DNA of 64,000 nucleotides from Mycobacterium bourgelatii (lineage in GTDB: Bacteria; Actinomycetota; Actinomycetes; Mycobacteriales; Mycobacteriaceae): contig NZ_BLKZ01000002.1 in NCBI RefSeq assembly GCF_010723575.1, positions 310,001-374,000 on the forward strand, written 5' to 3'. Shown piece after piece: positions 52,362-60,687 of the stretch. The position numbers were made by a program, and so were the translations under genes. Below the pieces are notes generated by a model that saw only the letters and a list, made by a program, of their open reading frames with translations, was not told the origin of the DNA and did no database searches. Within the stretch, counting starts at the first letter, position 1, and each line of letters opens with the position of its first letter.

Positions 52362-53801
52362 ATGAACGACACCCTGAAGTCCCACCGCACCGACCGCGCG
52401 ATCGGAGCCGTTGTCGGCTCTGCCGTCGCCGACGCCCTCGGCTCGCAATACGAGTTCGGCTCCGCCCACCCCGACACCTTCGAGCCGACCTTCGGCCGCT
52501 CCGTCTTCGGCCACGAAGTCGGCGAATGGACCGACGACACCCAGATGGCCATGCCGATCCTCGAGGAGCTCGCGAACGGCGCGTCCCTTAACGACGCGAC
52601 CACCCTCGGCCGCATCCTCGCCGTGTGGCAGCGCTGGCACCACGACGCTAAGGACGTCGGCAACCAGACAGGCGCGGTGCTCGGCGCGCTCGGCGACGAC
52701 CTAACCGAGGATGCTGGGCGCGCCGCCGCTCGGGAGATCCACGAACGTCGCGGCTACAGCGGCGGCAACGGCTCACTCATGCGCACCGGCCCGGTCGCCC
52801 TCGGGTACCTGGCGGACGGTCAAGAAGCGGATCTCGCCGATGCCGCCGCGCGCATCGCTCAACTCACCCACTGGGAGCTGGACAACGTCGATGCCGTCGT
52901 GCTGTGGTGCCTCGCGATCCGGCACGCGATCCGTACCGGCCAGTTCGACCTCCGGGCCGGTCTCGAATTCGTCCCGGCCGGCGCCCGCCGCGACCGCTGG
53001 TCCGACCTCATCGACCAGGCGACCGCCGCCGGCGCCCACCCGCGCGACTTCCGACAGGACAACGGCAGGGTGGTCGTAGCTTTCCGCGCCGCGGCCGCTG
53101 CTATCCAAGGTGCAACCGATTTCCGCAGCGCGATCACTTGTGCAATCCGGGGCGGCGGCGACACCGACACAGTGGCCGCTATCGCGGGCTCCCTCGCCGG
53201 TGCCCTGTACGGCGTCTCCGGCATCCCGCTGTCCTGGCAGCGCAAGGTGCACGGATGGCCCGACTATGACGTCCACGACTTGAGCGGGCTCGCTTTCCTT
53301 GCCGCGCGCCAAGGTAGGCCGACCGCGGACGGTTACCCGACGGCGCCGACAGTGCCCAGCGCACACTTTCTCCGCACTGCACCGGTGCAGCACCCAGCCG
53401 ACCCCGGCGTATGGCTCGGTTCCCAGAACGCACTCGACGTACTGCCCGATTCCGTCACTGCGGTGGTCTCGTTGTGCCGCGTCGGCACCGCCGAGGTCCC
53501 GAAAGGTCTTGAGTCGATCCAGATTCGGCTGATCGATCAGCCAGGCCACAACTTGAACCTCGACTTCACCCTCGCCGACGCGACCGACGTCATCGCTGAG
53601 CTCCGCGGCGAAGGCAAAGAAGTCTTCGTTCACTGTGCCGAGGCGCGCTCGCGGACCGCCGCGGTGGGAGCGCTGTATGCCATCCGACACTGCGGCGCTG
53701 CAACCGAGCAGGCGTGGACGCAGGTCAAATCGGTGCTGCCCTACTTCGACCCATCCCCAGAGAATCAGGATGCAGTCAACCGGCTCGCTTTAGAAGGCTG
53801 A
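52362..53801 (+). CDS. ADP-ribosylglycohydrolase fused to dual-specificity phosphatase
   Basis: Residues 1 to about 310 form an ADP-ribosylglycohydrolase domain. It has AIGAVVGSAVADALGSQYEF, metal-binding EWTDDTQM near 58, RRGYSGGNGSLMRTGPVAL, and GGGDTDTVAAIAGSLAGAL near 263, which supplies the second set of metal Asp. Residues about 335-479 form a phosphatase of the dual-specificity type with the CX5R loop VHCAEARSRTAAVGALYAI. The protein can remove ADP-ribose from a target and may also remove a phosphate, perhaps from ADP-ribose-1''-phosphate. It is preceded by AAGGAG and is downstream of ARPP-1 in the same operon. A bidirectional terminator and tRNA-Ser follow. Confidence 0.85.
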   Translation: MNDTLKSHRTDRAIGAVVGSAVADALGSQYEFGSAHPDTFEPTFGRSVFGHEVGEWTDDTQMAMPILEELANGASLNDATTLGRILAVWQRWHHDAKDVGNQTGAVLGALGDDLTEDAGRAAAREIHERRGYSGGNGSLMRTGPVALGYLADGQEADLADAAARIAQLTHWELDNVDAVVLWCLAIRHAIRTGQFDLRAGLEFVPAGARRDRWSDLIDQATAAGAHPRDFRQDNGRVVVAFRAAAAAIQGATDFRSAITCAIRGGGDTDTVAAIAGSLAGALYGVSGIPLSWQRKVHGWPDYDVHDLSGLAFLAARQGRPTADGYPTAPTVPSAHFLRTAPVQHPADPGVWLGSQNALDVLPDSVTAVVSLCRVGTAEVPKGLESIQIRLIDQPGHNLNLDFTLADATDVIAELRGEGKEVFVHCAEARSRTAAVGALYAIRHCGAATEQAWTQVKSVLPYFDPSPENQDAVNRLALEG

Positions 53802-53856
53802 TCAGAGTGCGGGGCAGGTCAGGGCCGCCCTCATCGGTGACGCCAAGACCAAGAAG

Positions 53857-53888
53857 AAAGCCCTTCAAATAAGTACTTGGAGGGCTTT
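53857..53888. terminator. Bidirectional stem-loop terminator
   Basis: AAAGCCCT (53857-53864) pairs with AGGGCTTT (53881-53888) across a 16-nt loop. On the minus strand it is followed by CTTCTT and terminates tRNA-Ser; on the plus strand it closes the ARG-phosphatase operon. Confidence 0.65.
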
Positions 53889-53890
53889 GG

Positions 53891-53977
53891 CGGTGGCGGA
53901 GGGATTTGAACCCTCGGACGGTTTTAGCCGTCACACGCTTTCGAGGCGTGCTCCTTAGGCCGCTCGGACACGCCACC
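53891..53977 (-). tRNA. tRNA-Ser (anticodon CGA)
   Basis: On the minus strand the 87-nt sequence starts GGTGGCGTGTCCGAGCGG and ends with CGCCACC plus discriminator G; the two 7-nt acceptor arms pair fully. The anticodon arm reads CACGCCTCGAAAGCGTG with anticodon CGA (reads UCG). The long variable arm (GACGGCTAAAACCGTC) and T arm GAGGGTTCAAATCCCTC are those of a class II tRNA-Ser. No CCA is encoded. It lies next to tadA, as serX does in M. tuberculosis by my recollection. Confidence 0.95.
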
Positions 53978-54006
53978 GCCAGGCAGCTTACCGAATCGGA
54001 CGCCCA

Positions 54007-54468
54007 TCACCCCAATCGCTGGCGCGCGAAGAACGCTTCCAGCGGGGCGGCGCACTCCTGAGCCAGGATTCCGCCCCGAACCTCGGGACGGTGGTTGAGC
54101 CGACGATCGCGCACGACGTCCCACAATGAGCCCACCGCCCCGGTCTTGGGCTCCCAGGTCCCGAACACCAGTCGCGCGACCCTGGCCAGCACCAGCGCCC
54201 CAGCGCACATGGTGCACGGTTCGACCGTGACCGCCAGCGTCGCGCCCTCCAACCGCCATCCGTCGCCGAGCACCTGAGCTGCGGCCCGCAGTGCCAGGAT
54301 CTCGGCGTGCGCGGTTGGGTCCCCCAGAGCCTCGCGGGCGTTCACGGCCCGGGCGAGCTCGTTGCCGTCGGCGTCGACGACGACGGCTCCGATGGGCACG
54401 TCCCGCGGTCCCGCCGTCGCGGCGACGTCCAGCGCGGCACGGATCAGATCTTCGTCGCGGATCACCAC
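54007..54468 (-). CDS. tadA: tRNA-specific adenosine(34) deaminase TadA
   Basis: At 153 residues it has the cytidine/deoxycytidylate deaminase zinc site: TAHAEILALR (His ligand and catalytic Glu) and EPCTMCAGALVLARV (two Cys ligands). NHRPEVRGGILAQEC is the usual TadA C-terminal part. It converts A34 to inosine in tRNA-Arg(ACG). Start GTG 54468 is used; the next codon is also GTG. It follows its partner gene at 54503-55024 by 34 bp, the arrangement of Rv3753c-Rv3752c. Confidence 0.92.
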   Translation of the reverse strand: MVIRDEDLIRAALDVAATAGPRDVPIGAVVVDADGNELARAVNAREALGDPTAHAEILALRAAAQVLGDGWRLEGATLAVTVEPCTMCAGALVLARVARLVFGTWEPKTGAVGSLWDVVRDRRLNHRPEVRGGILAQECAAPLEAFFARQRLG

Positions 54469-54502
54469 GGCCGGACGGCGACTACAAACGGCCCGACGGC
54501 GC

Positions 54503-55024
54503 TCACCGACCCAGGCGGTCGATCACCGCCGACAGCTGCTCGGCAAACCCCATCTCCCTTGCGATGCGGCCCAGTTGCTCGTCGGCGTACAGGTCGGTCT
54601 CATCGAGGATGAGCCCCAGCACCGCATCGGACAGTCCGATATCGGACAACAACCCCAGGTCACCTTCCTCAAACGGGTCGGCATCCTCGAGGTCTTCGGG
54701 ATCGATCTCGGCGTCCAGGCTGTCCAAGACCTCGGCGGCAATGTCGTAATCCAGCGCCGCGGTCGCGTCCGACAACAGCAGCCGAGTGCCCGCCGGCGCA
54801 GGCCGCACAATCACGAAAAACTCGTCATCGACGTCGAGAAGCCCGAAGACGGCGCCTGCGCTGCGCAGCTCGCGCAATTCCGTCTCGGCGGCCTTCAAAC
54901 TGGTCAACGCCTTGGGACTCAAGGGCGAACAGCGCCATTGGCCCTCCTCGCGCACGACCGCTACACCGAAGCCGTCCGGCGTATCCCCGGACGGGGATGG
55001 AGCGGAGGCCCGTTGTGCTCCCAT
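54503..55024 (-). CDS. tRNA adenosine deaminase-associated protein (Rv3753c-like)
   Basis: This 173-residue acidic protein has DGFGVAVVREEGQWRCSPL, VFGLLDVDDEFFVIVRPAP, LLSDATAALDYDIAAEVLDSL and DLYADEQLGRIAREMGFAEQL. This is the family always found beside tadA in actinobacteria (tRNA_deam_assoc). Its role is not established; it may assist TadA. It lies directly upstream of tadA on the same strand and is divergent from tyrA, 92 bp apart. Confidence 0.88.
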   Translation of the reverse strand: MGAQRASAPSPSGDTPDGFGVAVVREEGQWRCSPLSPKALTSLKAAETELRELRSAGAVFGLLDVDDEFFVIVRPAPAGTRLLLSDATAALDYDIAAEVLDSLDAEIDPEDLEDADPFEEGDLGLLSDIGLSDAVLGLILDETDLYADEQLGRIAREMGFAEQLSAVIDRLGR

Positions 55025-55116
55025 GGGCGCCTACGGTAGTCCCTGACCAGGCCCCCTGACCAGATGAGTCGAGACGAGGCAACGCGCGCGCCGCCGAACT
55101 GTGCCAACCTAGGTCC

Positions 55117-56088
55117 GTGACTAATAGTGTCGCGCGGCCTCCGGTGTGCGTGCTCGGCCTCGGATTGATCGGCGGTTCCATCCTGCGGGCCGCGGCCGGG
55201 GCGGGACGCGAGGTCTTCGGATACAACCGCTCCGTCGAGGGGGCACAGGGCGCCACGTCCGCGGGCTACGACGCCAGCACCGACCTGACCGCGACATTGG
55301 CCCGCGCGGCCGAGACCCAGGCGCTGATCGTGCTCGCCGTCCCGATGCCGGCCCTGCCGAACATGCTCGCCCACATCCGCGAATCGGCGCCCGACTGCCC
55401 GCTGACCGATGTCACCAGCGTCAAGCTCGCCGTTCTCGACGAGGTTGTCGCCGCCGGTCTACAGGCTCGATTCGTCGGCGGCCACCCGATGACGGGCACG
55501 GCCCACTCGGGCTGGGCAGCCGGTCATGGCGGGTTGTTCAACCGTGCCCCCTGGGTGATCAGCGTGGACGACCACGTCGACCCGGACGTGTGGGTGATGG
55601 TGATGACGCTGGCGCTGGACTGCGGCGCCGTGGTGGTGCCCGCCAAATCCGACGAACACGACGCCGCCGCGGCCGCAATCTCCCACCTGCCGCACCTGCT
55701 CGCCGAGGCGCTCGCCGTCACCGCCGCCGAGGTGCCCCTCGCGTTCGCGTTGGCCGCCGGATCGTTCCGCGACGCCACCCGGGTCGCGGGCACCGCGCCG
55801 GATCTGGTGCGCGCTATGTGCGAAAGCAACACCAGCCAGCTGGTCCCCGTCACCGACACCGTCATCGACCTGCTGACCCGGGCCCGCGAGTCGCTGGCAT
55901 GCAACGGCTCGGTGGCCGATCTCGTCGACGCCGGTCACGCGGCGCGCGTTCGCTACGAGAGCTTCCCGCGTTCGGACATCATCACCGTCACCATCGGCGC
56001 CGAGCGATGGCGCGAGCAGTTGGCGGCCGCGGGTCGGGCCGGTGGGGTGATCAGATCCGCTCTGCCAAGCCTGGATACTCGGCGATAA
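55117..56088 (+). CDS. tyrA: Prephenate dehydrogenase TyrA
   Basis: At 323 residues it starts with the NAD-binding loop VCVLGLGLIGGSILRAAAGAG. It has the prephenate site FVGGHPMTGTAHSGWAAGHGGLF (conserved His and Ser) and the helical C-terminal dimer domain SDEHDAAAAAISHLPHLLAEAL. It converts prephenate to 4-hydroxyphenylpyruvate for tyrosine synthesis. The GTG start at 55117 gives the expected short N-terminus. Order tadA-tyrA-Rv3755c-like matches M. tuberculosis Rv3752c-Rv3755c. The 3' end overlaps the convergent gene by 38 bp. Confidence 0.92.
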   Translation: MTNSVARPPVCVLGLGLIGGSILRAAAGAGREVFGYNRSVEGAQGATSAGYDASTDLTATLARAAETQALIVLAVPMPALPNMLAHIRESAPDCPLTDVTSVKLAVLDEVVAAGLQARFVGGHPMTGTAHSGWAAGHGGLFNRAPWVISVDDHVDPDVWVMVMTLALDCGAVVVPAKSDEHDAAAAAISHLPHLLAEALAVTAAEVPLAFALAAGSFRDATRVAGTAPDLVRAMCESNTSQLVPVTDTVIDLLTRARESLACNGSVADLVDAGHAARVRYESFPRSDIITVTIGAERWREQLAAAGRAGGVIRSALPSLDTRR

Positions 56089-56650
56089 ATCCGTAAGTGT
56101 CGACGGTGACAGTGGTGTTGGCCACGGGTGAGCGCAGCTTGATTCCGTCCAGTCGCCCTTCGGTCGCGTAGCTGACGGTGTCGGCGGTGACGGTCATCGA
56201 GGGCACGTTCACGTAGACGATCGGCAGGGTCACCGACTCCGCGTGCTCGTGCAGACCGAGCCGTCGGATCGGCAGCGCGTTGAAGAACGGGCTCAACACC
56301 ACGTCGAGGTCCAGCGCGCCGTTGTAACCCGCACGCCGCTCCCCCTGGTGGTCGGTGATCAGCCACATGTTCTCTTCGTCACGCGCAATGGCGAGTTGGC
56401 GCTCGCGCTCGGCCAGCGTCACCGTCAGCCCGAATCGCTTTGTGGCTCCGGACTCGTCAGTCTGCAGTTCGTAGAACGCGCCGAAGGCCGGGTTGGTGTC
56501 CGTGGCGGCTGCCACGATGCGGCCATTTGCCTTAATCCGCTTGCCGGACAACTGGACTCGCACGGACTCCATGCGCGTACAGTCCTGTGCGCGCCAGGTC
56601 AACATCGCCGGGATTACGCGCGGCGTTGGTTCAGGAGAGGCTGCGTTCAC
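56051..56650 (-). CDS. Putative glycolipid-binding family protein (Rv3755c-like)
   Basis: With GTG 56650 the protein has 199 residues, the same length I recall for Rv3755c. Motifs are MLTWRAQDCTRMESVRVQL, VAAATDTNPAFGAFYELQTD, FGLTVTLAERERQLAIARD and GALDLDVVLSPFFNALPIRRL, as in the putative glycolipid-binding (DUF1089-type) family, predicted to form a beta fold. Function unproven. A longer frame exists upstream but overlaps the proZ end without similarity. It lies 4 bp after proZ on the same strand and converges with tyrA. Confidence 0.8.
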   Translation of the reverse strand: MNAASPEPTPRVIPAMLTWRAQDCTRMESVRVQLSGKRIKANGRIVAAATDTNPAFGAFYELQTDESGATKRFGLTVTLAERERQLAIARDEENMWLITDHQGERRAGYNGALDLDVVLSPFFNALPIRRLGLHEHAESVTLPIVYVNVPSMTVTADTVSYATEGRLDGIKLRSPVANTTVTVDTYGFIAEYPGLAERI

Positions 56651-56654
56651 GTAT

Positions 56655-57401
56655 CTACCGTAGGACGTATCTCGCTGCCGCGGCACCTTTGTCAATAACT
56701 CCGACGTCAATTTCGCGATCTGGGCGCCCGACAACCCGTCGTAGCCGGCCCGTACCGGGCACCGATGCCCACACCGCCAGCGCCAGCAGGCCGTCGAGAA
56801 CGAGGGCCAACAAAGCCACCAACAGCGCTCCGACCAGCGCGATGTGGAATTCGCGCTCCTTGATTCCGTCGATCAGGTAGCGACCCAGCCCACCAAGACT
56901 CGCATAGGCGGCCACTGTCGCGGTCGCCACAATTTGCAGCGTCGCGTTACGTAGCCCACCCAGCATCAGCGGCAGCGCGTTGGGGACCTCCACCCGAAAA
57001 AGCACCCGAGACTCGCTCATACCCATCGCACGGGCGGAATCGACCACCAGCGGATCGACGCTGGCGACGCCCGCGTACGTGCCCGCCAGCAGCGCGGGGA
57101 TGCCCAGCAGCATCAGCGCCACGATGGGCGGTCCCAGGCCCAGCCCGTACCACAGCACGCCCAGCAGCAGCACACCCAGCGTCGGCAGCGCGCGCAGTCC
57201 GTTGACCGCCCCGACCACCACCAGGCGGCCGCGACCGGTGTGGCCGATGACCAAACCGAGAGGAATGGCGATCACCGCCGAGGCCGCCACGGCCACCGCG
57301 GTGTATTGCAGGTGCTCGCCGATGCGAGCCGCCAGGCCGACGGGCCCGGTCCAGTTGTGGGCGGTGCAAAGGTACGACAGCGCCTGCTGGATGAAGTTCA
57401 T
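56655..57401 (-). CDS. proZ: Osmoprotectant ABC transporter permease ProZ
   Basis: This 248-residue permease has at least five membrane helices and the BPD_transp_1 EAA loop (DSARAMGMSESRVLFRVEVPNALPLMLGG), which contacts the ATPase. TATVAAYASLGGLGRYL is typical of the ProW/OpuCB group. ATG 57401 overlaps the proW stop (ATGA). It works with ProW, ProV and ProX to import glycine betaine or related quaternary amines. Order proX-proV-proW-proZ equals Rv3759c-Rv3756c. Confidence 0.92.
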   Translation of the reverse strand: MNFIQQALSYLCTAHNWTGPVGLAARIGEHLQYTAVAVAASAVIAIPLGLVIGHTGRGRLVVVGAVNGLRALPTLGVLLLGVLWYGLGLGPPIVALMLLGIPALLAGTYAGVASVDPLVVDSARAMGMSESRVLFRVEVPNALPLMLGGLRNATLQIVATATVAAYASLGGLGRYLIDGIKEREFHIALVGALLVALLALVLDGLLALAVWASVPGTGRLRRVVGRPDREIDVGVIDKGAAAARYVLR

Positions 57402-58075
57402 CGCGCTCCGCCAACGACGGGGGATCTGAACGGCTGGAACCGGGTGCGACGCTCCCACGGCGTGATGAGCCAACCGGTCACGTTGATCAACGCGTCGATG
57501 ACGATCGCCAGTACGAACAGCACGATGATGCCCGCGACAATCTGGTCGCTCTTGTTCGTCTGAAATCCCGCGGTGAACCAGGTGCCCAGTCCCCCGATGC
57601 CGATCACCGAACCCACCGAAACCATCGCGATATTCGTCACCACCACCACCCGCAGCCCGGCGATAAGAACCGGAATCGACAGCGGCAGTTCGACTTTCAG
57701 CATCTGACCAAGCCTCGAATAGCCGACGGCGGTGGCCGCGTCACGCACCGGTGCGGGCACCGCGTCCAGTGCTTCCAGTACCGCCCGCACCAGCAGCGCC
57801 GTGGTGTAGGCCGTCAGCGCGACGATGACGTTGGCCTCGTCGAGGATTCGGGTCTTGATGACCAATGGCAAGACCACGAACAGCGCCAGGGACGGGATGG
57901 TGAACACGACGCTGGCGGCTGCCGTCGTCAATCGGCGCAGCGTCGGCGCGCGATGTACGGCCAGACCCAACGGGATCGCAATAACCAACCCGATCAGCAC
58001 GGGCACCAGCGACAGCCGTAGATGGACCACGGTCAACACCCACGCCGCATCGAGGTGCGTCATCAGGTAGTGCAT
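57398..58075 (-). CDS. proW: Osmoprotectant ABC transporter permease ProW
   Basis: The 225-residue membrane protein has helices such as LSLVPVLIGLVIAIPLGLAV and VVFTIPSLALFVVLPLVIK. Its EAA loop is AATAVGYSRLGQMLKVELPL, and VSVGSVIGIGGLGTWF is conserved in ProW-type permeases. It overlaps proV by 13 bp and proZ by 4 bp, so all three are translated from one mRNA. It forms the transport channel together with ProZ. Confidence 0.92.
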   Translation of the reverse strand: MHYLMTHLDAAWVLTVVHLRLSLVPVLIGLVIAIPLGLAVHRAPTLRRLTTAAASVVFTIPSLALFVVLPLVIKTRILDEANVIVALTAYTTALLVRAVLEALDAVPAPVRDAATAVGYSRLGQMLKVELPLSIPVLIAGLRVVVVTNIAMVSVGSVIGIGGLGTWFTAGFQTNKSDQIVAGIIVLFVLAIVIDALINVTGWLITPWERRTRFQPFRSPVVGGAR

Positions 58076-59196
58076 GTCTCGGCCTCGCCGTCGGCCATCT
58101 TGCCTTTTTGAAATGCGGTCAGCACGTCGGTGGCCCGGATACCGCCGATCACGCGACCGTCGGTGTCCACGGCGACACCCAGCGAGGACGGCGACGACAG
58201 CGCCGCATCGAGTGCCTGGCTGAGATTTCCGTTGGGACGAAACACCGACCCGACGACGGCCACGCTGTCCGACAACGCCGCCCCGGCGCGGTGCCGGCGC
58301 AGTCCGTCCGCGTCAATCCAGCCCACCGGCTTGCCGTCGTCGTCGACCACCAGCGACCAATCCTGGTGCAGCCGCGCGCCATCACGCTCGCCACCGAGAC
58401 TGCTCGCGGGGATTCGCGCCAGCTCGTGCATGGGTAGCCCCGCACCGTCAATGAGTTGCAGCCACCGATAGCCGCGACCCAAACCGATGAATTTCGAGAC
58501 GAATTCATTGGCGGGCCGCGAAAGCAACTGGCTTGGCGTGTCACACTGCTGCAGGCGTCCGCCCCGTGCGAACACGGCCACCACGTCGCCGAGCTTGAAC
58601 GCCTCGTCGATGTCGTGGGTGACGAACACGATGGTCTTGTGCAATTCGCTTTGCAGACGCAGGATTTCGTTCTGCAGATCGTGGCGGACTACGGGGTCGA
58701 CGGCGGAGAACGGCTCGTCCATCAACAGGATCGGCGGGTCGGCGGCGAGCGCGCGGGCCACCCCGACACGTTGTTGTTCTCCCCCGGAGAGTTGCTTTGG
58801 ATAGCGGCTTGCCACTTCGCGCTTCAGCCCGACACGTTCAAGCACCTCATAGGCGGCGGCACGTGCGGCGCGACGCGATTGCCCTTTGAGTACCGGCACC
58901 GTGGCAACGTTGTCGATTACCCGCTGGTGCGGCATCAGTCCGGCGCTCTGGATGACGTAGCCGATACCCAGACGCAGCCGCACCGGGTTGACGGTGGAAA
59001 CGTCGGTGCCGGCTACGGTGACAACGCCCGCGCTCGGATCGACCATCCTGTTGATCATTCGTAGCGCCGTGGTTTTGCCGCACCCGGAGGGACCGACGAA
59101 CACCGTCAACCTTCCGGCGGGAACCTCGAGGCTCAATGCGTCGACGGCGGTATTGCCGTCGGGATAGACCTTGCTCACCTGGTCGAAGCGGATCAT
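58063..59196 (-). CDS. proV: Osmoprotectant ABC transporter ATPase ProV
   Basis: At 377 residues it has Walker A GPSGCGKTTALRMINRM (near residue 37), Q-loop region IGYVIQSAGLMPHQ, signature LSGGEQQRVGVARAL, Walker B ILLMDEPFSAVDP and the switch His in VFVTHDIDEAF. The C-terminal part (about 255-370) resembles a pair of CBS-type segments, which in related transporters sense ionic strength. ATG 59196 gives the family start IRFDQVSKVYPDGN; length matches M. tuberculosis ProV (376). Confidence 0.92.
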   Translation of the reverse strand: MIRFDQVSKVYPDGNTAVDALSLEVPAGRLTVFVGPSGCGKTTALRMINRMVDPSAGVVTVAGTDVSTVNPVRLRLGIGYVIQSAGLMPHQRVIDNVATVPVLKGQSRRAARAAAYEVLERVGLKREVASRYPKQLSGGEQQRVGVARALAADPPILLMDEPFSAVDPVVRHDLQNEILRLQSELHKTIVFVTHDIDEAFKLGDVVAVFARGGRLQQCDTPSQLLSRPANEFVSKFIGLGRGYRWLQLIDGAGLPMHELARIPASSLGGERDGARLHQDWSLVVDDDGKPVGWIDADGLRRHRAGAALSDSVAVVGSVFRPNGNLSQALDAALSSPSSLGVAVDTDGRVIGGIRATDVLTAFQKGKMADGEAETCTT

Positions 59197-59197
59197 C

Positions 59198-60145
59198 TCA
59201 GGACCGCAGCGGGTGATCGAAGCCGTTGTCACGCGCCCATTTTCGTGCCGCCTCGTCCGGGTCCACCCCAGAGTTTCCCGACACGGCGGCATTGAGTTCG
59301 GCCAGACCTTCGGTGGTCAGCTTGGCCGACACGGCGTCCAGGACGTCTTTGAGCAGGTCCGACTTCTTCTGTGAATTCACCAGCGGGACAATGTTTCCGG
59401 CCAGAAAGTTGTGCTGAGGATCGTCGAGCACCACCAACCGGTGCTGCGGTATCCCGGCGGAAGTGCTGAAGATGTTCGCCGCAGTGACCGTCCCGTCCAC
59501 CAATGCCCGCACTGTCACGGCGCCGCCGCCGTCGTTGATGGTCACGAAATTCTCCGGACGAATGTTCAATCCGTACTTCTGCCGCAGACCGGGCAACCCC
59601 GACGGCCGGGTCTGGAAGGCTGACGGCGCCGCGAACCTCACCTCGTCCGAATGGGCCGCCAGGTCGGCGATCGTCTTCAGGTTCCACGCCGCCGCCGTCG
59701 CACTCGTGACGGTGACGGTGTCGGTGTCGGACGCCGGGGACGGGGTCAGGATCGACAGGTCACCGGGCAACCGCTTGTAGAGCTCCAATTCGACCGCGTC
59801 CAGCATGGTCACCGTCGACCCGGGCTCGAAGTACAGCAGCAAATTGCCGATGTACTCGGGCACCAGGTCGATGGAATGATCCTTGAGCGCCGGGATATAC
59901 GTTTCCCGGCTGCCGATCCCCATCCGCCGACCGACCTCAAACCCATTGGCCTGCAACGCATGTGCATAGATTTCGGCAACGATCTGCGACTCGGGAAAGT
60001 CACCCGAACCAACCACGATGGATTTCAGATTGCCGGTGACCGACCCGAGCGGGTCGGCGCTGCCGCAACCCACGAGTAGGCACACAGTGCCCAGCAAGAC
60101 GGTCGCGGCGAGCATCTTGCGACGCGCGCGTCGCAGCATCCTCAT
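59198..60145 (-). CDS. proX: Osmoprotectant-binding lipoprotein ProX
   Basis: This 315-residue protein starts at ATG 60145 (MRMLRRARRKML). It has a lipoprotein signal ending in LLVGCGSAD (lipobox Cys near residue 27). The mature solute-binding domain includes IVVGSGDFPESQIVAEIYAH, GSRETYIPALKDHSIDLVPEY and SAFQTRPSGLPGLRQKYGL. Length equals my recollection of Rv3759c. It is first gene of the operon; proV starts 1 bp after its stop. It presents betaine-like solutes to the ProW/ProZ channel. Confidence 0.92.
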   Translation of the reverse strand: MRMLRRARRKMLAATVLLGTVCLLVGCGSADPLGSVTGNLKSIVVGSGDFPESQIVAEIYAHALQANGFEVGRRMGIGSRETYIPALKDHSIDLVPEYIGNLLLYFEPGSTVTMLDAVELELYKRLPGDLSILTPSPASDTDTVTVTSATAAAWNLKTIADLAAHSDEVRFAAPSAFQTRPSGLPGLRQKYGLNIRPENFVTINDGGGAVTVRALVDGTVTAANIFSTSAGIPQHRLVVLDDPQHNFLAGNIVPLVNSQKKSDLLKDVLDAVSAKLTTEGLAELNAAVSGNSGVDPDEAARKWARDNGFDHPLRS

Positions 60146-60252
60146 GCCGCCGACACTAGCGCCACACCGAACCGGACGTCGCCGCATAGGGCATCCGGCG
60201 GGTTCCCGCGTGGTTTGTTTCATTCCGCACCGGATGCGACGAAGATGGCACT

Positions 60253-60654
60253 ATGACCAGCAACACACCTGGCCCGCCTGACCAACCGGCACCGGAGCCC
60301 GAACCACGGGCGGATCCGCGGACCGCCCCGCCCGCCGTACCCACGGACTCGTCGGCCAAGTTCACCCGCGCCGGTGCGCTGTGGGCGGCGTTGACCGCCG
60401 GGTTCCTCATCCTGATCCTGTTGCTGATCTTTGTCGCCCAGAACCCGACGTCACAGCAATTCCAGTTCCTTGGCCTGCACTGGAGCCTCCCGCTGGGTGT
60501 GGCAATCTTGCTGGCCGCCGTCGTCGGCGGTTTGCTGACGGTGGTAGTCGGGACCGCGAGGATTCTTCAGTTGCGGCGCGCCGCCAGGAAGAACTACGGC
60601 ACGGCGCTGCGTCAGACCGGCGGCAATGCGCGCCGCCGCCCCGGCCGGCCCTGA
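60253..60654 (+). CDS. LapA/DUF1049 membrane protein (Rv3760-like)
   Basis: At 133 residues it has a Pro-rich cytoplasmic N-terminus (PPDQPAPEPEPRADPRTAPP) and two membrane helices (GALWAALTAGFLILILLLIF and GVAILLAAVVGGLLTVVVG) joined by VAQNPTSQQFQFLGLHWSL, the LapA/DUF1049 pattern. A basic tail follows (RAARKNYG, RRRPGRP). It is divergent from proX and convergent with the PPE gene. Function unknown, probably membrane organisation. Position matches Rv3760. Confidence 0.82.
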   Translation: MTSNTPGPPDQPAPEPEPRADPRTAPPAVPTDSSAKFTRAGALWAALTAGFLILILLLIFVAQNPTSQQFQFLGLHWSLPLGVAILLAAVVGGLLTVVVGTARILQLRRAARKNYGTALRQTGGNARRRPGRP

Positions 60655-60687
60655 CTTTTAGGGTCCTGACGCCTACGACACGGACCG

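Noticed and set aside
60655..60687. Rho-independent terminator between the LapA-like and PPE genes
   Set aside because: Only 4-5 bp stems can be drawn and no T-run follows.
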